Positions 1 to 4,722 of a stretch of DNA of 5,679 nucleotides are shown here, one piece after another. The stretch lies in NCBI GenBank assembly GCA_025965295.1, contig JAOPXF010000278.1:1-5679 (forward strand), read 5' to 3'. The stretch is from Nocardioides sp. GTDB taxonomy: Bacteria; Actinomycetota; Actinomycetes; Propionibacteriales; Nocardioidaceae. The notes below the pieces were generated by a model, which saw only the letters and a program-made list of their open reading frames with translations, did no database searches and was not told the origin of the DNA. Positions within the stretch are counted from its first letter, which is position 1; every line of letters begins with the position of its first letter. The position numbers were made by a program, and so were the translations under genes.

Positions 1-16
1 CGGTCGGAGTGGGGGA

Positions 17-475
17 GTGGTGGACGACCAGGAGCCTGCGCATGACCGGATCCTGCCCGATGGCATGCTGGCCCCCGTGATGGACATCGACGCCGAGACG
101 ATCCGGCTCTTCCTGCACGTGCTGGCCGCCACCGTCTGGGTGGGGGGCCAGATCACGCTCGCCGCGCTCGTGCCGGCCCTGCGGGCCGCCGGCACCGACG
201 TGCCCAAGGCCGCCGCCAACGCGTTCAACCGTGTCGCGTGGCCGGCCTTCGCGGTGCTGGTCGTGACCGGCGTCTGGAACGTGATGGCCGCCGACGACGA
301 CAGTGACGCCTTCCAGCACACGCTGATGCTGAAGTACGTGCTCGTGCTCGCCTCCGGCGTGACCGCCATCGTCCACGCCAGGGCGAGCTCGCGCCGGACG
401 ATGGCGATCTTCGGCGCCCTCACCGGCCTCACCGCGCTGGCCACCCTCTTCGTCGGGATCATGCTCGCCGGCTGA
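17..475 (+). CDS. CopD-like small integral membrane protein
   Basis: This encodes a 152-residue protein with four hydrophobic segments at about residues 28-52, 72-91, 103-122 and 129-151. The first carries His34 in the stretch FLHVLAATVWVGG, which resembles the first helix of the CopD (copper resistance D) membrane domain; LMLKYVLVLAS in helix 3 also fits. The family sits in the cytoplasmic membrane and is linked to copper uptake or tolerance, but many small actinobacterial members are untested, so a copper role is only inferred. The start is uncertain. GTG at 17 has GGAG seven bases upstream (6-9), but the first 22 residues are hydrophilic and not family-like. ATG at 80 would give a 131-residue protein beginning MDIDAETIRLF, just before helix 1, but lacks a clear ribosome site. 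The frame is open to the left edge, so an earlier start cannot be excluded. It converges on the acetyltransferase gene. Confidence 0.75.
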   Translation: MVDDQEPAHDRILPDGMLAPVMDIDAETIRLFLHVLAATVWVGGQITLAALVPALRAAGTDVPKAAANAFNRVAWPAFAVLVVTGVWNVMAADDDSDAFQHTLMLKYVLVLASGVTAIVHARASSRRTMAIFGALTGLTALATLFVGIMLAG

Positions 476-481
476 GGCCGG
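468..481 (+). terminator. Short GC hairpin spanning the stop codon
   Basis: CCGGC (468-472) and GCCGG (477-481) are perfect reverse complements around the loop TGAG, which contains the TGA stop of the CopD-like gene. The stem is only 5 bp and no T-run follows, so this is at best part of a terminator together with the larger palindrome just downstream. It may be chance at this GC content. Confidence 0.25.
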
Positions 482-491
482 TCGGCGGGTG

Positions 492-535
492 CGGTGGTTT
501 CGAGACGGTTGCCAGCGCAACCTCCTCAACCACCG
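492..535. repeat. Nested palindromic intergenic element (REP-like), possible bidirectional terminator
   Basis: Outer arms CGGTGGTT (492-499) and AACCACCG (528-535) are perfect 8-bp complements. Inside them, GGTTGC (507-512) and GCAACC (517-522) form a perfect 6-bp stem with loop CAGC. The two stems are separated by unpaired TCGAGAC (500-506) on one side and TCCTC (523-527) on the other, giving one long hairpin with an asymmetric internal bulge. The element fills 44 of the 74 bases between two convergent stop codons. I recall similar elements (GGTTTCGAGAC, variable GC core, CTCCTCAACC) scattered between genes in Nocardioides and related genomes, but cannot confirm that here. No second copy is visible in this window. 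It could stop transcription from both sides, although neither side has a strong T-run. Confidence 0.7.
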
Positions 536-549
536 GGGGTCGGGGCCGT

Positions 550-1122
550 TCAGCCGTCGAGGCGCTTCACGACCCTCGCCGGCGTGCCGACCGCGACCAC
601 GTTCGCGGGCAGGTCACCCACGACGACGGCTCCGGCACCGACCACGGTGTTCTCACCGATGGTGACGCCCGGACCGACGATCACGCCACCGCCGAGCCAC
701 ACGTTGTCGCCGATGGTGATGGGCTGCGCGCCCTCCCACTCCTGGCGACGCAGGTCGGGGTCGATCGGGTGGGTGGGCGTCAGCAGCTGCACGTTCGGCC
801 CGATCTGCACGTGGTCCCCGATGGTGACCCGGGCGACGTCGAGGCACATGAGGCCGAAGTTCACGAACGTGTGCGAGCCGATCGTCGTCTGGTAGCCGTA
901 GTCGCAGTGGAACGGCGGCCGGATGTCGGAGTCCTCCCCGAACCCGCCGAGCAGCTCCCGGAGCAGCTCGTGCCGGGTCGCCCGGTCGCTCGGTGCCAGC
1001 TGGTTGATCCGGTGGGCGAGGTCGCGCGCCCACAGGCTCTCGCGGGCCAGGTCGGGGTCGTCGGCGATGTAGGGGTCACCGGCGAGCATCCGCTCGCGCA
1101 TGGTCCGGGTGTCGTCGCTCAT
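550..1122 (-). CDS. Maltose/sugar O-acetyltransferase-like hexapeptide-repeat protein
   Basis: This 190-residue protein matches the usual length (about 185-200) of the maltose/galactoside/nodulation acetyltransferase group, which moves acetyl from acetyl-CoA to a sugar hydroxyl as a cytoplasmic trimer. The N-terminus (RERMLAGDPYIADDPDLA) is the typical maltose acetyltransferase cap, up to about residue 60. From about residue 68 to 184 there are left-handed beta-helix hexapeptide turns such as VTIGDHVQIGPNV and PITIGDNVWLGGG. His118 in LTPTHP aligns with the catalytic histidine of the family, and the C-terminal VGTPARVVKRL is also standard. I chose ATG at 1122 because the family begins about ten residues before MLAGDPY. 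GTG at 1143 would add seven residues (MGATIGR) with no clear ribosome site. It lies 38 bases downstream of the FAD-Rieske gene and is probably the last gene of that run. The true acceptor sugar cannot be read from the sequence. Confidence 0.9.
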   Translation of the reverse strand: MSDDTRTMRERMLAGDPYIADDPDLARESLWARDLAHRINQLAPSDRATRHELLRELLGGFGEDSDIRPPFHCDYGYQTTIGSHTFVNFGLMCLDVARVTIGDHVQIGPNVQLLTPTHPIDPDLRRQEWEGAQPITIGDNVWLGGGVIVGPGVTIGENTVVGAGAVVVGDLPANVVAVGTPARVVKRLDG

Positions 1123-1160
1123 GCGCCCGATCGTTGCACCCACGCACCCGCTCGCCGGAC

Positions 1161-2651
1161 CTACCCCGTGCCGAGCCCGCAGGTGGCCGGGCCGTCGAGG
1201 ACCTCACCGTCGGCGCCGAAGCGCGAGCCGTGCAGGGGGCAGTCCCAGCTGCGCTCGGCGTCGTTCCAGCGGACCACGCCGCCCAGGTGCGAGCAGACGG
1301 CCGAGACCCGGCGCTCGACGCCACCGGTCCGGGAGATCGCCGTGGGAGCCCCCAGGTGGTCGAACCGGACCTCGCCCTCGCCCTCGGCCGGAGCCGCGCC
1401 CAGGCCGGGTCGGGCGAGCGGGCGCAGCCAGCTGCGGGTCATCTCGAAGCCGACCTCGGCGTTCATCCGGGCGCTGTCGATGCCGCCCCTGAGCTCGTGG
1501 GTGCCCCAGGTGCGGAACGCGTCGGCCCACTCCAGGTGGCCGCCGAGGATCCGGCCCGAGAGCGCGAGCGCGGCGGCGACACCGTTGGTGAAGCCCCACT
1601 TCGAGAAGCCTCCGGCGACGAGGATCTCGTCGTGGCCCGGCAGCAGCGGGCCGGCGTACGGCAGGGCGTGGTGCGGCACGTAGTCCTGCGCCGACCACGC
1701 GTGCGACTCGACCGCGTTGGGGAAGTGCTCGGCGGTCCAGGCGCGCAGCTCGTCGAGACGGGCCGCGGGGGAGCCGGTCCGGCCGGTGGTGTGACCGGCG
1801 CCGCCGACGAGCAGCAGGCTGCCGTCGTCCGCGGGCGCGTCGCGCAGGGAGCGCGAGGGCGAGTCGGCGGAGAGGTACATCCCGTCGACGGCGGGACCCG
1901 TCGTCCGGAACGCGACGCTGTAGGAGCGGGCGGGCGAGACCCGGGCGAAGAACGCGCCCCGGTCGAGGATCGGCGTGTTCGTCGCGACGACGACCGTGTG
2001 GGCGGTCGCGGCCCCGACGTCGGTGACGAGCCGGACCGGGTCGCTGCCGTTGACCCGTCGCACCCGGACGCCCTCGACGATCGTCACGCCGTGGGCGCGG
2101 GCCTGCCCCGCGAGCGCCTCGACCAGCTCGAGCGGGTCGACCTGGAACTGCTCGTCCAGCCGGACCGCGCCGCTCGTCTCGAACGGCAGGTCGGGCTCGT
2201 CGACCCAGGTCACGGGCAGCCCCGCCCGCAGGGCGATCCGGCTCTCCCGGCGCGCCGCGGCGGCACCCCGTGAGCCGAACCCGAAGGTGTACGCCGCCCG
2301 GACCTGCCGGTCCACACCGTGCTCGTCGCAGAACCTGGCCAGCCAGGCCCCGCCCTCCAGGTTGGCCCGGACGTACTGCTCGACCACCCGGTCCGGGTGG
2401 CGGCGGGAGATGCTCGTGAGCTGGGTGCCCTGGAGGGCGCTCACCTTCGCCGTGCTGCGCCCGGTGGTCCCGGCGCCCACGTGGCGGGCCTCGAGCACGG
2501 CGACGGACTTCCCGGCCCGGGCCAGCAGCAGCGCCGTCGTCAGGCCGGTGATGCCGCCGCCGACGACCACGACGTCCCAGGAGCCGGAGAGCTCGGCGGG
2601 CGGGACGGGGGAATGCGGGTGTCGCGCCTCCCAGAGGGACTGCAGGGTCAT
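1161..2651 (-). CDS. FAD-dependent oxidoreductase with C-terminal Rieske [2Fe-2S] domain
   Basis: This is a 496-residue two-domain redox protein. The N-terminal part is a DAO-type (D-amino-acid oxidase/glycine oxidase-like) flavoprotein. It has a Rossmann FAD site DVVVVGGGITGL with GGGITG at 31-36, the ribose-binding acid Glu54 in AVLEAR, and GAGTTGRSTAKVSALQ at about 59-74. A second FAD-contact region, ILVAGGFSKWGFTNGVAAAL, precedes the linker. The C-terminal part is a Rieske domain with C-S-H (Cys453, His455) and C-P-L-H (Cys471, His474), so all four cluster ligands are present. The family (Bacillus YhfW-like) is probably cytoplasmic and oxidises an unknown amine or related substrate, passing electrons through the cluster; substrate and acceptor are unknown. 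No signal peptide is visible. The protein ends soon after the Rieske motif (DGPATCGLGTG). The ATG is supported by AGGA eight bases upstream and lies one base after the stop of the YihY gene, implying co-transcription and translational coupling. Confidence 0.93.
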   Translation of the reverse strand: MTLQSLWEARHPHSPVPPAELSGSWDVVVVGGGITGLTTALLLARAGKSVAVLEARHVGAGTTGRSTAKVSALQGTQLTSISRRHPDRVVEQYVRANLEGGAWLARFCDEHGVDRQVRAAYTFGFGSRGAAAARRESRIALRAGLPVTWVDEPDLPFETSGAVRLDEQFQVDPLELVEALAGQARAHGVTIVEGVRVRRVNGSDPVRLVTDVGAATAHTVVVATNTPILDRGAFFARVSPARSYSVAFRTTGPAVDGMYLSADSPSRSLRDAPADDGSLLLVGGAGHTTGRTGSPAARLDELRAWTAEHFPNAVESHAWSAQDYVPHHALPYAGPLLPGHDEILVAGGFSKWGFTNGVAAALALSGRILGGHLEWADAFRTWGTHELRGGIDSARMNAEVGFEMTRSWLRPLARPGLGAAPAEGEGEVRFDHLGAPTAISRTGGVERRVSAVCSHLGGVVRWNDAERSWDCPLHGSRFGADGEVLDGPATCGLGTG

Positions 2652-2652
2652 G

Positions 2653-3726
2653 TCACTGGTCCTGCTCTGTCGTGGCGCGGTGGGGGTGCCGCCGGACCCG
2701 GAGCTGGCGGCCCCGCCGTACGTCGTCGAGCTGCTTGGCGCGGGCCTTGTCGATGTTGCGGGTGTCGCGGGGTGGCAGCTGGATCGACTCCTCCGCGGCG
2801 ATCCCGGACTGGAGCTCCCGGCCGCGCTCGAGCTCGGCGTCGAGCTCGGCGCCGAAGAGCAGCGCGAGGTTGGTCAGCCACAGCCACAGCAGGAACGCGA
2901 TCACGCCGCCGAGGGCGCCGTACGTCTTGTCGTAGGAGGAGAAGTTGGCGACGTAGAAGCCGAAGGCGGCCGACACCAGGATCCAGGTCGCGATCGCGAG
3001 CACGGCACCCACGCTGACCCAGCGGAACTTCGGCTGCTTCACGTTCGGGGTCGCGTAGTAGAGGAGCGCGACGATCAGCACGACGACGGCGAGCAGGACC
3101 GGCCACTTCGCGATCTGCCAGACCAGCACCGCGGTGGAGCCGAGCCCGATCGCGTTGCCGACGGCGTCCGCGACGGTGCCGGTGAGCACCAGTCCCGCCA
3201 GCGCGACGGCGGCGAGGACGGTCAGCAGGGCGGTGAGGAGCAGGTTGACCGGGCGCAGCTTCCAGAACGGCCGGCCCTCGTCGATCTCGTAGATTCGGTT
3301 CATCGCGCGGCCGAACGCGCCGACGTACCCGCTGGCCGACCAGAGCGCGCCCGCGAGGCCGAGGACGAACGCCAGCCCGGCGCCCTGCGACTGGCTCAGC
3401 GAGAGCAGCGTCGGGCGGATGCTGTCGACGATCGAGGCGCCGCCGAGGTCGTCGAGGATCCCGAGGACCTCGTTCACGGCGTTGGTGCCCTGCCCGACCA
3501 GGCCCAGCACCGACGTGAGGGCGATCGCGGCGGGGAACACCGCGAGCACGGCGTAGTAGGTCAGGGCCGCGGCGAGGTCCGTGCACTGGTCGCGCGAGAA
3601 CTCGCGGATCGTCTTGCGCACGACGTAGTGGCGCGACGGGCCGCTGAGGTCGGTGGGGGACTCGACCTTCGCGGCGTCGGGGTCGGCGCCCTCGGGCGGC
3701 TTGCGGTCGGTCGTCGACGTGTCCAT
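2653..3726 (-). CDS. YihY/BrkB-family integral membrane protein
   Basis: This 357-residue protein has six hydrophobic segments at about 51-75, 115-135, 160-182, 204-224, 239-261 and 272-294, the topology of the YihY/virulence factor BrkB family. Family signatures are clear: AAALTYYAVLAVFPA near residue 52, SASGYVGAFGRAMNRIYEI at 130-148, LLYYATPN at 221-228, and YDKTYGALGGVIAFLLWLW at 265-283 followed by GAELDAELER. E. coli YihY is about 290 residues; the extra length here is a polar N-terminal tail of about 35 residues and a charged, Arg-rich C-terminal tail of about 55 residues, presumably cytoplasmic. The family was once called ribonuclease BN by mistake, and its activity is unknown. I chose ATG at 3726; the reading frame extends to 3900, but the added residues are low-complexity Arg/Ala/Pro sequence overlapping a divergent gene. 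No strong ribosome site precedes 3726. It is the first gene of the leftward operon. Confidence 0.93.
   Translation of the reverse strand: MDTSTTDRKPPEGADPDAAKVESPTDLSGPSRHYVVRKTIREFSRDQCTDLAAALTYYAVLAVFPAAIALTSVLGLVGQGTNAVNEVLGILDDLGGASIVDSIRPTLLSLSQSQGAGLAFVLGLAGALWSASGYVGAFGRAMNRIYEIDEGRPFWKLRPVNLLLTALLTVLAAVALAGLVLTGTVADAVGNAIGLGSTAVLVWQIAKWPVLLAVVVLIVALLYYATPNVKQPKFRWVSVGAVLAIATWILVSAAFGFYVANFSSYDKTYGALGGVIAFLLWLWLTNLALLFGAELDAELERGRELQSGIAAEESIQLPPRDTRNIDKARAKQLDDVRRGRQLRVRRHPHRATTEQDQ
2658..2663 (-). promoter_or_regulatory. Ribosome binding site of the FAD-Rieske gene, inside the end of the YihY gene
   Basis: On the minus strand these bases read AGGACC; the AGGA core (2660-2663) lies eight bases before the ATG at 2651. 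It sits within the last codons of the YihY gene, whose TGA ends one base before the next ATG. A ribosome finishing the first gene could therefore restart directly. This supports the 2651 start. Confidence 0.65.
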
Positions 3727-3746
3727 GCCCGGCCCGTACCCGCCGC

Positions 3747-3762
3747 GCGCGTCGGCACGCGC
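3747..3762. promoter_or_regulatory. Inverted repeat in the divergent intergenic region (possible operator or hairpin)
   Basis: GCGCGT (3747-3752) and ACGCGC (3757-3762) are perfect complements around CGGC. They lie in the 56-base gap between two divergent starts (3726 leftward, 3783 rightward), where promoters for both directions would be expected. A looser outer pair, GCCCGG (3727-3732) and CCGGGC (3766-3771), also exists but has a different centre. I see no convincing -35/-10 boxes. At this GC content a 6-bp arm can arise by chance, so the regulatory role is speculative. Confidence 0.3.
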
Positions 3763-3782
3763 CGCCCGGGCAGACTGGCCGC

Positions 3783-4223
3783 ATGGACGCCTACCGAGCA
3801 CCGATGAGGTCGCGGCTGCCGGGTGTCGACCCCGGCCTGGCACTGGAGCGGGCGCTGGGGCTCGGGCTCTGCGGGGTCGGGGGTCGGCTGTCGACGGCAC
3901 CGCGGGATGCTCCCGAGGCGCTGGCTCGCACCGAGGAGACGTACGACGCCCGCACGGCGCGGCGCCTCGAGCGCTTCATGGCGGTGCCCGACGGTGCCAC
4001 CGTGTGGACCCGCGACGACGACGGGATGTACCGGCGGGGGCTCCTCACCGGCCCCTGGCGCTACGACGGGGCCGCCGAGGCGCTCGTCGCCGACCTGGTC
4101 AACGTCCGGCCGTGCGACTGGGGCCCGCCGGTGGGGGAGCACGAGGTGCCGCCCGCGGTCGCGGCCACGTTCCGTCGCGGCGGCCTCAACTTCCAGCGGA
4201 TCCGCGCCCTCGACCGGGTGTGA
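3783..4223 (+). CDS. Conserved hypothetical protein, possibly with a small PUA/EVE-like beta domain
   Basis: I do not recognise a named family for this 146-residue protein. It has no signal peptide and no convincing membrane segment. The N-terminal half (about 15-68) is Ala/Arg/Glu-rich and probably helical, including TYDARTARRLERFMAVPDG. The C-terminal half looks like a compact beta domain: ATVWTRDDDGMYRRGLLTGP at 72-91, then DLVNVRPCDWG at 104-114, then VPPAVAATFRRGGLNFQRI at 122-140. The order 'VWTR...G.Y..G.LTGPWRYD', then 'VRP..W', then a helix with RGG..FQRI resembles the small wing or PUA/EVE-like modules found next to Mrr-type restriction nucleases. That is pattern resemblance only. 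ATG at 3783 is the natural start because the divergent gene begins 56 bases away, but no clear ribosome site precedes it, so a leaderless transcript is possible. An in-frame ATG at 3804 is an alternative. It is transcribed toward the SRPBCC gene, 54 bases downstream. Confidence 0.75.
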   Translation: MDAYRAPMRSRLPGVDPGLALERALGLGLCGVGGRLSTAPRDAPEALARTEETYDARTARRLERFMAVPDGATVWTRDDDGMYRRGLLTGPWRYDGAAEALVADLVNVRPCDWGPPVGEHEVPPAVAATFRRGGLNFQRIRALDRV

Positions 4224-4241
4224 CGCGCGCCGCGGCGGTCA

Positions 4242-4258
4242 CCGGCGTACTTCGCCGG
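4242..4258 (+). terminator. Intergenic GC hairpin between the hypothetical and SRPBCC genes
   Basis: CCGGCG (4242-4247) and CGCCGG (4253-4258) form a perfect 6-bp stem with loop TACTT. It starts 18 bases after the stop of the upstream gene and ends 19 bases before the next ATG. No T-run follows, so it is at most a weak or Rho-assisted terminator or an mRNA-stability element. It could mark the boundary between the hypothetical gene and the SRPBCC-flavoprotein pair. Confidence 0.35.
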
Positions 4259-4277
4259 CTGAGGGGCACGAGGGGAC

Positions 4278-4712
4278 ATGAGCACCAACACACGGATCAT
4301 GCACGCCACCCCCGACCAGGTCTGGGAGATCCTCGCCGACGGCTGGCTCTACCCGCTGTGGGTGGTCGGCGCGTCCCGGATGCGCGAGGTCGACGACGAG
4401 TGGCCCGCGGTCGGTGCCCGGCTCCACCACTCGGTCGGGTCCTGGCCGCTGCTCATCGACGACACCACCGAGGTCCTCGACGTGCACCCCGGGACGATGC
4501 TCAAGCTCAAGGCCCGCGCCTGGCCCACCGGTGCGGCCGGGGTGACCCTGCACCTGCGCCCCTCCGGCGTCGAGACCGAGGTCGTGATGGAGGAGGACGC
4601 CATCGAGGGGCCCGGTCGGCTCCTTCCGAAGCCGATGCGCGACCCGCTCCTGTCATGGCGCAATGTCGAGGCCCTGCGCCGGTTGGCGTACCTCTGCGAG
4701 CGTCGTCCGTGA
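4278..4712 (+). CDS. SRPBCC-family (START/polyketide cyclase-like) protein
   Basis: This 144-residue protein has the length and order of a single SRPBCC (Bet v1-like) domain, a helix-grip fold with a deep hydrophobic pocket. It opens with strand 1 and the helix TPDQVWEILADGWLYPLWVVG (about 11-31), the usual 'P..VW..L.D...Y..W' signature. Alternating strands follow through about residue 107 (LHHSVGSWPLLIDDTTEVLDV, MLKLKARAW, GVTLHLRPSGVETEVVMEED). It ends with a long helix, RNVEALRRLAYLCERR (128-143), that closes the pocket. Such proteins bind or transform lipids, polyketides or aromatic compounds in the cytoplasm; the ligand here is unknown. ATG at 4278 is preceded by GAGGGG at 4261-4266 (11 bases away) and AGGGG at 4271-4275 (only 2 bases away), neither ideally spaced. 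The next gene starts 10 bases after its stop, so the two probably form one transcription unit. Confidence 0.9.
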   Translation: MSTNTRIMHATPDQVWEILADGWLYPLWVVGASRMREVDDEWPAVGARLHHSVGSWPLLIDDTTEVLDVHPGTMLKLKARAWPTGAAGVTLHLRPSGVETEVVMEEDAIEGPGRLLPKPMRDPLLSWRNVEALRRLAYLCERRP

Positions 4713-4722
4713 CACTGGTCCC

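Noticed and set aside
494..895. A 133-codon rightward open frame starting inside the palindrome.
   Set aside because: It is Pro/Thr/Ser-rich low-complexity sequence antisense to the acetyltransferase, whose hexapeptide repeats produce the repetitive pattern.
1123..1180. A possible frameshift at the end of the FAD-Rieske gene, because of its short tail.
   Set aside because: Neither alternative frame continues with recognisable family sequence, and the Rieske motif is complete before the stop.
1134..2273. A 379-codon rightward open frame antisense to the FAD-Rieske gene.
   Set aside because: It is compositionally biased (Gly/Val/Arg/Asp) with no recognisable motif, and lies fully opposite a gene with clear FAD and Rieske signatures.
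1975..3807. A 610-codon rightward open frame antisense to the FAD-Rieske and YihY genes.
   Set aside because: Its product is low-complexity Arg/Ala/Gly/Asp/Gln sequence with no domain pattern. The opposite strand encodes two well-recognised proteins. Long antisense frames are expected at this GC content.
3727..3900. Extension of the YihY protein to a start at 3900.
   Set aside because: The extra 58 residues are Arg/Pro/Ala low-complexity sequence, absent from the family as I know it, and would overlap the divergent gene starting at 3783.
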